64,000 nt of DNA. Source: Alcaligenes parafaecalis (lineage in GTDB: Bacteria > Pseudomonadota > Gammaproteobacteria > Burkholderiales > Burkholderiaceae_B). Below, piece after piece: positions 45,506-52,460 of the stretch. Every line of letters starts with the position of its first letter. Within the stretch, counting starts at the first letter, position 1. The stretch lies in contig NZ_JAPKNA010000006.1 in assembly GCF_026344135.1 (NCBI RefSeq), forward strand, positions 62,001-126,000. Reading direction: 5' to 3'. Both the position numbers and the translations under genes were made by a program. The notes below the pieces were generated by a model. The model saw only the letters and a list, made by a program, of their open reading frames with translations. It made no database searches and was not told where the DNA came from.

Positions 45506-46921
45506 TTAGCGCGAAAACCCTGGCATCTGCTCGTAACCGTGACGACCCAGCAAGAAGTAGCCCCAGGCATTGGGCGCGTCATCCAGCTTTTCCTGACGAC
45601 CACCGGGCAAGGCTATCGTGGCGCCTTTCTGAATCGGTTTGATCAGACGGGGCGTCACCACAATGACCAGCTCCAGCTCTTTTTGGCTGTACTGCACGTT
45701 GCGAAAGAAACTGCCCAAAATGGGCAAGTCGCCCAGGAAAGGGATCTTCTTGACGGCGGCCGCGGTTTGACGCGACACCAGCCCGCTGATGATGTAGCTC
45801 TCGCCATCACCCAGCTCGATGGTCGTGTCGGCACGGCGGGTACGCAAAGAAGGCATCACGCCACCACCGGGCATTTCCACCACCCGCGAATAGTCCAGAT
45901 CACTGGCTTCTGGGGCTACTTTCAACGCGATACGCTCGGGCGACAAAACAGTAGGTGTGACGGTCAAGCCGATACCAAAAGGTTTGTATTCCACGGTCGT
46001 CGTACCCAAGCCACCGGAACTGGGGATAGGAATCTCACCACCAGACAGGAAGCTGGCGCTATGGCCGGACATGGCCACCAGGGTCGGCTCCGCCAGCACA
46101 CGGGCCAGGCCGTTTTGCTCCAGCAGATTCAAGGCCGCACTGAAATTGCGCGAGTTATACGCCAGACTCAAACCGCCACTCAAGGCCGTAGGCAAAAAGT
46201 TCACGCCGCCCGACCAGGGTTTGCCACCAATGGCATTGGCGCTCAAACCAATGTCTTTCATCACTTCGCGGGACACTTCCACCACTTTGACTTCCACCTG
46301 CACCATGCCACTGGCGCTGACCTCGGACAGGTCCAGCACAGCGGCATCCGGGCCTGCACCGGAGCGTGCAGCCGCCATAGCATTTTGATGATCCAGTAAA
46401 GAGGGGCTGCTACCCGTAATCAAAGCCTGCTGCCCGGCACTGGACACCTGGGCCGACATAGGGTTACCTGATTGCGCCAGTTGCTGTTGCACCTGGCTGG
46501 TCACCTCAATCGTCCAACGATCCGGATTCGTACGACCGGGCATCCAGACACGCAAATCCGCCATACCGGCGCGCTTGCCGATCAGGAGTACTTCGCCCCG
46601 CTGCCCGGCGGAAGAGCTCAGGATCTGCACATCCGCCACGCTTTCATCACTAATCGCCACACGCTGAGGGACTTGCGGCAAACGCAAGATATCCTGGTCG
46701 TTGGCTACCAGCCGAATCACCTTTTGGCTGGCGCTAGTCTGGGCCGTTTGTGCCATAACGGGCATCGGTGCCAAACCTGACAAGCAGAGCGCATACCAGC
46801 ACCCCAAACCCAGACCTGCTTTTTTGATTTTCTGTCTCATGTGTTTAATCCATGCTGCCTTGCGTCGCTTCCCGTCAACCACCACTAGCAGGCTGACCCG
46901 TCCCCTCAACAAGCTCTTCAT
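45506..46921 (-). CDS. rcpA: RcpA/CpaC outer-membrane secretin
   Basis: The 471-residue protein has a signal-like N-terminus, BON/N-domain repeats with RVAISDESVADVQILSS and GMADLRVWMPG, and a secretin domain that ends with the hallmark IPFLGDLPILGSFFRN and the final strand ELVIVVTPRLIKP. It forms the outer-membrane pore of the Flp pilus. The start at 46921 lies 3 bp after the rcpC stop. The Met at 46840 (MRQKIKKAGLG) gives a more usual signal peptide and is the main alternative. Confidence 0.92.
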   Translation of the reverse strand: MKSLLRGRVSLLVVVDGKRRKAAWIKHMRQKIKKAGLGLGCWYALCLSGLAPMPVMAQTAQTSASQKVIRLVANDQDILRLPQVPQRVAISDESVADVQILSSSAGQRGEVLLIGKRAGMADLRVWMPGRTNPDRWTIEVTSQVQQQLAQSGNPMSAQVSSAGQQALITGSSPSLLDHQNAMAAARSGAGPDAAVLDLSEVSASGMVQVEVKVVEVSREVMKDIGLSANAIGGKPWSGGVNFLPTALSGGLSLAYNSRNFSAALNLLEQNGLARVLAEPTLVAMSGHSASFLSGGEIPIPSSGGLGTTTVEYKPFGIGLTVTPTVLSPERIALKVAPEASDLDYSRVVEMPGGGVMPSLRTRRADTTIELGDGESYIISGLVSRQTAAAVKKIPFLGDLPILGSFFRNVQYSQKELELVIVVTPRLIKPIQKGATIALPGGRQEKLDDAPNAWGYFLLGRHGYEQMPGFSR

Positions 46922-46924
46922 TGC

Positions 46925-47878
46925 TTAATACTGAATGACTTCCAAGCGGCCCCCGCGAATCACCTCGGTGCGGCGCGGTGGCGCAGCATGCGGTTCTCCA
47001 CTGAACAAGGCGCGTGCTTGCACTTGTTCTTTCTCGGTCTGGCTGATTGAAAACTCGCGCAGCCCCAAACCGGCCATGGCGCGGTTATCCGGCAGTTTCA
47101 AGGCGTCACGCTGATCCGCATCCAAACTGGCGCGTGCGGGGATAAGACCGGCAAACTCGGGGAATAAAGAAGGATCGGGCAGGCTCTCGTCCTTAGGGGC
47201 ACGCAAGACCAATTGCAAGCTGCCGCTGCGGCTGGCCAGCAAGAGTTCATTCACGGATTCCAGCGGGACCGCCAACATGGCATGACGAGCCTGGGTATCC
47301 GCGCGATTGGCGGTATTGGCTTCTGCCGGATCAGGCCCGGACAGCGAAGCACCGCCATAAGCCAACACGCGCACACGCGGCATCAACAGACGGGCCTGGG
47401 TGTCTTTGACTTCGTTGCCACTATTGAAGGTTATGAAGATATCGACCAGATCACCCGGCTCTACCCGATGGCTGGCGCCAGAGATCACGTCAATGGGGAT
47501 ACTGACGGCGCGCTCACCCTCTTCCAGATAACTGGCCAGGCTTTTAGCGATAAAACTGCTCAATACGGGCTGGCCCTGCTCCAGGTCAAAACGCAGGGTT
47601 TTGCCTGTCAACGCCTCCAGAGTGTTGAACGACTGGGCCGGAGCAGCAGGCCATTGGGCCAACTGCAAGGCGTCTGCTTGCAAGGTTTCCCCTGCTTTCA
47701 CATCACGCTTGACGACCACCACCGCCTGCAAAGCGGCTGCCGGTTCCGAATTCTGTGTACTGGCCACAGGCTGAACCACTTCCGGTTTCGGTTTCATGCC
47801 CAGGTACAGGGCAAAGGCAACCAGTACGGCTGCTATCAGCAATAAAAGGACTGCCGCCCCCTTCATAATGCCGCTCAT
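46925..47878 (-). CDS. rcpC: RcpC/CpaB Flp pilus assembly protein
   Basis: The 317-residue protein has one N-terminal membrane segment (GAAVLLLLIAAVLVAFALYLGM), a SAF domain (VVVVKRDVKAGETLQADALQLAQWPAAPAQ) and the RcpC/CpaB domain with GERAVSIPIDVISGASHRVEPGDLVDIFITF. It works with the secretin in the periplasm. Its start overlaps the preceding TadE-like gene by 4 bp. Confidence 0.93.
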   Translation of the reverse strand: MSGIMKGAAVLLLLIAAVLVAFALYLGMKPKPEVVQPVASTQNSEPAAALQAVVVVKRDVKAGETLQADALQLAQWPAAPAQSFNTLEALTGKTLRFDLEQGQPVLSSFIAKSLASYLEEGERAVSIPIDVISGASHRVEPGDLVDIFITFNSGNEVKDTQARLLMPRVRVLAYGGASLSGPDPAEANTANRADTQARHAMLAVPLESVNELLLASRSGSLQLVLRAPKDESLPDPSLFPEFAGLIPARASLDADQRDALKLPDNRAMAGLGLREFSISQTEKEQVQARALFSGEPHAAPPRRTEVIRGGRLEVIQY

Positions 47879-48366
47879 TGAGCTTGTCTCCGTAGTACGA
47901 GTAATGTCTTGGCGCTGAGTGAGCGCAGTTGATCCGCTTCGTCTTCTTCAGAACGAAGCAAATCCAGGGTTTGAGAAAGAATTCCGGGCTCCATGTCCAG
48001 CTTCAGCGACAACTGGGCACAGTCATACTGAGGCTCTGACACGCAGGCCTGGGACTGGACATCCGCACTGAGATCCCCAAACCAGTGCAGGAACGAATCA
48101 CTCTTGGCTTTGCCCTTGCCGTAGTTTTCCGCCAGCTCCTGATTGATAAAGGGCTCTATCTGGTCGACTGATTTGACATTCATGGTCACTTGACGGGACA
48201 GGTCACCGACCAGATGACTCATTTTTTGTTGGGCCAAAAACAGCGAGCTGAACGTGATGATGCCGCTGAAAACCAGCAATAAAATTCCGACCATCAGGGC
48301 GAACTCGATGGCAGCAACCCCTTCTTGGCGCTGGGAGGATGAAGTGAGTCCAGGCTTGTGCTTCAT
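47875..48366 (-). CDS. TadE/TadF-like minor pseudopilin
   Basis: The 163-residue protein has a TadE-type N-terminal motif (RQEGVAAIEFALMVGILLLVFSGIITF), where the prepilin peptidase would cut after the Gly and Glu follows at +5. The rest is a periplasmic domain with two Cys. It overlaps both neighbours by 4 bp (ATGA type), a strong sign of translational coupling. TadE and TadF are minor pilins needed for Flp fibre assembly. By position it could be TadF. Confidence 0.85.
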   Translation of the reverse strand: MKHKPGLTSSSQRQEGVAAIEFALMVGILLLVFSGIITFSSLFLAQQKMSHLVGDLSRQVTMNVKSVDQIEPFINQELAENYGKGKAKSDSFLHWFGDLSADVQSQACVSEPQYDCAQLSLKLDMEPGILSQTLDLLRSEEDEADQLRSLSAKTLLVLRRQAQ

Positions 48367-48902
48367 GGCGTCTCCCCCTTGCTTCCTACTTCCCCTGCAA
48401 TCATCAGATTGATCTGCGCGTTGCCCTTTAACTGTTCAGGGACAACCAGAGAAAACAAGGTGTCGGGGGCAAAACGGGGAATCAGCGGAGCCTGCACGTA
48501 GTCGTACACAATGCCCACACGCACCTCGTCACTGATCAAATCCGCACTGACGCGCACATGCTCGCTGCCCACCCAATTGCTTAACCACTGAACTTGATCG
48601 GTAGCCACTTCCCTGGCCCGATCAGCACGAGCCTGCAAACGGTTCTGGCCCGCACCCGGACCACCTGAAGCAAAACCCGGCTCAATCAGGGCGGCACGCG
48701 CACCGGACTCGGCGGCGAAATTCAAGGACTGCTGAGCGGTCATAATCAGACCAAAGGTCAGCAAGCCGTAAATGAAGAGAAACAGCAATGGGAACACCAA
48801 TGCAAACTCCAGCGCGTAGGCTCCGTATTGATACTTTTTATCTACGCTACGCCGCGTCGGTAATTGGCCCTCTCGTGGGGGCTTTATTGATTTTGCATCC
48901 AT
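48363..48902 (-). CDS. tadE: TadE-like minor pseudopilin
   Basis: The start at 48902 (MDAKSIKPPREGQLPTRRS) gives 179 residues and a 19-bp overlap with the prepilin peptidase gene. The pseudopilin segment is KYQYGAYALEFALVFPLLFLFIYGLLTFGLIM, with the peptidase site after Gly and Glu at +5. The periplasmic domain follows. A longer frame starting at 48932 is possible but would overlap more. It pairs with the next TadE-like gene. Confidence 0.87.
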   Translation of the reverse strand: MDAKSIKPPREGQLPTRRSVDKKYQYGAYALEFALVFPLLFLFIYGLLTFGLIMTAQQSLNFAAESGARAALIEPGFASGGPGAGQNRLQARADRAREVATDQVQWLSNWVGSEHVRVSADLISDEVRVGIVYDYVQAPLIPRFAPDTLFSLVVPEQLKGNAQINLMIAGEVGSKGETP

Positions 48903-49393
48903 ACCCACCCCATTGTTGCAAGGGCTAACCAAGCCCCTAAAGGCACACTGCGTGCTTTGACCCGGGTTCCCGGCAAAGCAAATCCGTACTTACGTTCCAA
49001 AGAAGGCAACAGCACCAGTACCAAGGCATGCAAACCCGCCAGTACCGTGGCAAACAAGACCACCATGCCTGCTTCTTTCCATCCCAGGGCCAGGCCCAGC
49101 ACGGCCATCAACTTCACATCTGCTGCGCCCATCAAACGTAATAACCAGATTGGATAAAACACGATCAAAGCGACTGCAAAACCGATCAGGGAGTCCCACC
49201 AAGCCGCCACCCATCCCAAGGGCAAGCCATAGAACACGCTGACAGCTATCTTGTGCAGCAAGACCGTCAAACAATAAAAAACAAGTAATGAATTAGGGAT
49301 TTTCCGAAATCTCAGATCGCGATAAACAATCTGAATGGAAAAGAAAAATAGAATGAAGATAAAAGAAGTGGTTATTAAATCAAACATAAGCAT
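48884..49393 (-). CDS. tadV: Prepilin peptidase (TadV/CpaA)
   Basis: The 169-residue integral membrane aspartic protease processes Flp and the TadE/F pseudopilins. The catalytic aspartates are Asp26 in YRDLRFRKIPN and Asp92 in GAADVKLM (the GxxxDxKL-type motif). It lacks the N-methylation domain of PilD, as TadV proteins do. It follows flp by 70 bp. Confidence 0.94.
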   Translation of the reverse strand: MLMFDLITTSFIFILFFFSIQIVYRDLRFRKIPNSLLVFYCLTVLLHKIAVSVFYGLPLGWVAAWWDSLIGFAVALIVFYPIWLLRLMGAADVKLMAVLGLALGWKEAGMVVLFATVLAGLHALVLVLLPSLERKYGFALPGTRVKARSVPLGAWLALATMGWVWMQNQ

Positions 49394-49463
49394 CAGCCAT
49401 TCAAGCTAAAAGGCACAGCCATTCTTGAATTGGCTGATGCTCAAACAAAACTATTCTTACTAA

Positions 49464-49673
49464 TTAGCCACCAGCACTTCCACCTGAACTACTGGTGCCT
49501 GCTGTCCCAGCCTTAACGGATGTAGAGACTTTCTCAAACATCGCGCGCAAATCAGTACCCAGCGCTGTCAAAGCGGCAATAATTGCCACAGCGATCAGCC
49601 CTGCGATCAGGCCGTACTCAATAGCGGTTGCACCGTCTTCGTCTTTCCAGAATTGCTGAAGTTGAGTCTTCAT
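49464..49673 (-). CDS. flp: Flp type IVb pilin
   Basis: The major pilin of 69 residues starts at 49673 (MKTQLQQFWKDEDG), after GGGGACAG. The processing site is Gly14, and the mature protein begins ATAIEYGLIAGLIAV, with the Glu-Tyr pair of the Flp motif at +5/+6. A Gly/Ser-rich tail (GTSSSGGSAGG) ends it. It is the first gene of the tad operon and has a hairpin in its 5' leader. Confidence 0.96.
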   Translation of the reverse strand: MKTQLQQFWKDEDGATAIEYGLIAGLIAVAIIAALTALGTDLRAMFEKVSTSVKAGTAGTSSSGGSAGG

Positions 49674-49693
49674 GACTGTCCCCATTTAAAAAG

Positions 49694-49719
49694 AAAAAAT
49701 CACCCTCAAAGGCGAGGGT
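49694..49719 (-). terminator. Terminator-like hairpin in flp leader
   Basis: On the minus strand ACCCTC-GCCTTT-GAGGGT is followed by GATTTTTTC, a weak intrinsic terminator 21 nt before the flp start codon. It could attenuate the operon or protect the abundant flp message. Confidence 0.45.
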
Positions 49720-49744
49720 TAGAGGCCCCTCGGGGCACAACACT

Positions 49745-49760
49745 TTGCCAACTTTGGCAA
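49745..49760. promoter_or_regulatory. Operator-like palindrome upstream of flp
   Basis: TTGCCAA-CT-TTGGCAA has perfect 7-bp arms with a 2-bp centre, 72 bp upstream of the flp start. It is a candidate site for a dimeric regulator. No matching regulator can be assigned from sequence. Confidence 0.45.
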
Positions 49761-50350
49761 CTTCCACTGCTAACTGTTATCAATTTTTGTATTTTTTAGA
49801 TGAAATCATCTTAAACCCAGGTATGTACATGTTTTTACTAGGGTTTACGTGTAACAGACATCAAATACACAAACGAATTCTAGCCCAAAGATACGAAAAA
49901 CGCATGATTGTGTATTTACAACAGCTAAATTCCTATGGAAAAAGGCCCAAAAACAGCTAATTTGAAACCTTTACTTACCTAAGTTGTGACGAAGTTTGTT
50001 AATGTTACTGTTTTTATCATTTCAAATTGCAACACAATACCGATCACCTTCTCTATGAAAGAGACCAGACAGGCCGGTTTAATCCATTGAAAGAAAGTAA
50101 CTTTTTTTCCATCTTCTGTTACGGGCAAGGGAAAACCCCAGCAGACTTGAGTACCCATCAATACAGCCATAAAGGACGGTTTGCCAACGGCCTAAATCAG
50201 GGCTAATTTTTTTAAGTTTCAAAATGTAATAGTTAAGGCTTTTTAAAGCTGCAACTAAAAACAAGGCTCTTTCAAACAGCAAAAAGTGACAGGGAAGATA
50301 AACTACGGCACAGTAGAAAAAAGCGCCCGATATTTAGCTAATAATGATTA

Positions 50351-52108
50351 ATGAATATGAATCTCAAGCCCTACTTGCCACTGGCTCCTCTTAGAAAAAA
50401 AAATCCCAGTCTGATTGCAAGTCTGGGATTATTGATGGGCCTGACAACCGTAAGCCTGACGAGTTGGGCGGACGCACCCTTGCGGGGTAATCCCGTCGAC
50501 TCTTTGCCGCCCATTAATGCACCAAGCCCCGCTACTCGCACTCCATCCTTGAATATTCCGCCTGCGGCGGCCCAGACTCAATTGCAGCAGCAACTTCAGC
50601 AACAATTGGTGGTGCGCAGTTTTGATGTCAGCGGTAGCCGCAGCATTCCCTTTGAGCAAATCACAGGCATTTTGGAACCCTTGGCCGGTAAAACCGTCAC
50701 CATTGCCCAGCTCATCACTGAAGTGAATAAAATCACCGCCTTGTATCAGCAACAGGGCTACCCCTTGTCCTTTGCCATCTTGCAGCAGCAGGACTTCTCC
50801 AAAGGACATATCAAGGTCACGGTAGTTGAAGGGCATGTCGGCAGTGTCCGCATTGAAGGGGATCCGGGCCGCAGCCAGGCTCGTATTGAGCGCATTGCTC
50901 AAGCGATGGTGGACGAAAAACCATTAAGCCAACGCACGCTGGAACGCACCATGAACCTGCTGCGTACGGTGCCTGGCTTAAAGATCGACCCCAAGCTGGA
51001 CATGCCTGTGCGCACCGACGGTGCTTCTGAACTCGTCATTAATGCACAGCACAAATCGTTCAGCGCCAATGCCAGCGTGGCAGAGATGGGCTCCAGCAAG
51101 CAGGCCCTGGTGCAACTCAGCGCCAACAGCCTGACACCTCTGGGTGAAGAGCTGAAGCTGACTGCCGCCATCCCCACCAGCTCCGAGGACGTCAAGTACG
51201 TCAGCGGGAATCTGACCATTCCTCTGAACGCAGATGGCCTGGCTTTGGAGATTGATGGTTACCACTATCGATCCACCCCGCGTGACGAAGTGCTGGAGAG
51301 CCAGGGCTGGAATCGCAAGGTGATCAACGAGCGCCTTGGGGCGGCAATCAGCTACCCCTTTATCCTGAATAATCAGCGCAGCCTGAAAGGCACGGCAGGC
51401 TTTTATGCCAGTCGCTCTCTGGATGACTACACGCATAAGACACTGGACAATGTCTGGATTGAAAACACCACTGACGTCCGCGCCCTGAAAGCTGAAATGC
51501 GCTATACCGATGCCTCGCCACGCCAATCCCGGGAGGTCAATCTGGGGGTATACAAAGGCCTGGATGCAATGGGTGCCCGCAAAACCCTGAACACCTATTT
51601 GCAGCGCGACGCCGAATCTGATCTGGACCTGAACTTCACCCGCTGGACAGCCTCTGTCAAGCAGAACCTGGTTTTGCCTGGCCAATTCGGTATGAGCCTC
51701 TCGGCCAGTGGTCAGTACAGCTCCAATGTGCTGCCCAACTCCGAGCAAGTTTCCTTTGGAGCCTGGCGACACGGCTATGGCTATCCGCAAGGCGAGATGG
51801 CGGGGGATAAGGGTGTGGGCGCCACTCTGGAAATAAACCGGCGCTTTACCAACTCCTCCACCTGGCTCAACAGCATTCAGCCTTACATTGCCTATGACTG
51901 GGCTCGGGCCTGGTACAACCTGGAGCGCTTGAACAGCTATAACAACCGCCGCCTGCGCTCGGCTGCCATTGGTGTGCGGCTGTCCAATAACAAACACTAT
52001 TTATTTGATATCAACATTGCCAAGCCACTGGGCGATCTGCCGGTCAACTCGGATGAGCGCAAACTTCGTCTGAACACCAACTTCCTGTTCTTCTACGACG
52101 GATTCTAA
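50351..52108 (+). CDS. TPS outer-membrane transporter (FhaC/ShlB/HecB family, TpsB)
   Basis: The 585-residue protein has a signal peptide (about residues 1-41), a Pro/Gln-rich linker with the N-terminal helix, two POTRA domains (VRSFDVSGSRSIPFEQI... and VGSVRIEGDPGRSQARIERI...) and a 16-stranded barrel that ends in LNTNFLFFYDGF with a C-terminal aromatic. The loop-6 region reads GYGYPQGEMAGDKGVG, a variant of the conserved (V/L)RGY motif. TpsB proteins secrete one partner with an N-terminal TPS domain. No TpsA is encoded next to it. Here it is followed by the repeat-lipoprotein operons. A terminator follows the gene. Confidence 0.9.
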   Translation: MNMNLKPYLPLAPLRKKNPSLIASLGLLMGLTTVSLTSWADAPLRGNPVDSLPPINAPSPATRTPSLNIPPAAAQTQLQQQLQQQLVVRSFDVSGSRSIPFEQITGILEPLAGKTVTIAQLITEVNKITALYQQQGYPLSFAILQQQDFSKGHIKVTVVEGHVGSVRIEGDPGRSQARIERIAQAMVDEKPLSQRTLERTMNLLRTVPGLKIDPKLDMPVRTDGASELVINAQHKSFSANASVAEMGSSKQALVQLSANSLTPLGEELKLTAAIPTSSEDVKYVSGNLTIPLNADGLALEIDGYHYRSTPRDEVLESQGWNRKVINERLGAAISYPFILNNQRSLKGTAGFYASRSLDDYTHKTLDNVWIENTTDVRALKAEMRYTDASPRQSREVNLGVYKGLDAMGARKTLNTYLQRDAESDLDLNFTRWTASVKQNLVLPGQFGMSLSASGQYSSNVLPNSEQVSFGAWRHGYGYPQGEMAGDKGVGATLEINRRFTNSSTWLNSIQPYIAYDWARAWYNLERLNSYNNRRLRSAAIGVRLSNNKHYLFDINIAKPLGDLPVNSDERKLRLNTNFLFFYDGF

Positions 52109-52162
52109 GTTCTACTCCTGCGCGAGCTCCGTTGCTCCTGTTTGTCTCCTCTGCCCCCCCTC

Positions 52163-52186
52163 GGCCATCGCAAGATGGCCTTTTTT
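52163..52186 (+). terminator. Terminator of TPS transporter gene
   Basis: GGCCATC-GCAA-GATGGCC is followed by T6, 54 bp after the transporter stop codon. Confidence 0.85.
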
Positions 52187-52218
52187 ATGCTCCATCCAGG
52201 CCTATTCGGACCCCAGGT

Positions 52219-52241
52219 GTTACGAAAAACGTTACGTAACG
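52219..52241. promoter_or_regulatory. Enhancer-like GTTACG sites, operon A
   Basis: A GTTACG half-site (52219-52224) is followed by the perfect 12-bp palindrome CGTTACGTAACG (52230-52241). It lies 147 bp upstream of the sigma-54 promoter. The same GTTACGTAAC core occurs upstream of operon B, which argues for one activator binding both. Confidence 0.7.
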
Positions 52242-52388
52242 GGAACGGAACACCTGGCACAAAATGCCCGAAACACGCTTGAACCTGCTCAGAATCCACT
52301 CAAAACCATCACACCACAAAAAACAAAACCCGAGCCAAACCATTGATTAACAATAATAAAAAATAAAATAAATAACAAAAAACAAACC

Positions 52389-52404
52389 TGGCACAGAGAT
52401 TGCT
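52389..52404 (+). promoter_or_regulatory. Sigma-54 (RpoN) promoter of operon A
   Basis: TGGCACAGAGATTGCT matches TGGCAC-N5-TTGCT at every defined position, with GG and GC exactly 10 bp apart. Transcription would begin near 52415. That rules out an ATG at 52407 as the start of the next gene and supports 52461. Confidence 0.88.
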
Positions 52405-52460
52405 TCATGTCTATCAACAGCCCATCAAGGGCGTGCTTACACTTCAAATCGGAGTCAGAC

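Larger units (their letters stand above)
49674..50350. other. AT-rich divergent region between flp and TPS transporter
   Basis: These 677 bases are clearly AT-richer than the surrounding genome. They hold a leader hairpin (49694-49719), a perfect inverted repeat (49745-49760), a GTTTACGTGTAAC element (49843-49855) and a GTTACG half-site (50118-50123). The promoters of flp and the transporter must lie here. Short open frames exist, but none has coding support. Confidence 0.6.
52109..52460. other. Control region upstream of repeat-lipoprotein operon A
   Basis: These 352 bases hold the transporter terminator, a GTTACG half-site plus CGTTACGTAACG palindrome, a purine/A-rich spacer and a perfect sigma-54 promoter. 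No gene is present. Confidence 0.8.

Noticed and set aside
36000..49673. Type II secretion or type IVa pilus locus
   Set aside because: The set flp, TadV, TadZ, CpaF-type ATPase, paired TadB/TadC and RcpA/RcpC is diagnostic of a Tad system. No pseudopilin GspG or PilT is present.
49724..49755. Sigma-54-like promoter near flp (GGGGCAC...TTTGCC and its reverse)
   Set aside because: The GG and GC elements are one base too far apart on either strand. RpoN does not tolerate that spacing.
49745..49960. 71-residue frame in the AT-rich gap
   Set aside because: It overlaps the palindrome, has no ribosome-binding site and its composition is that of translated AT-rich DNA.
52407..52460. ATG at 52407 as start of lipoprotein A
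   Set aside because: It lies upstream of the start site predicted from the sigma-54 promoter, lacks a ribosome-binding site, and would bury the lipoprotein signal under an 18-residue extension.
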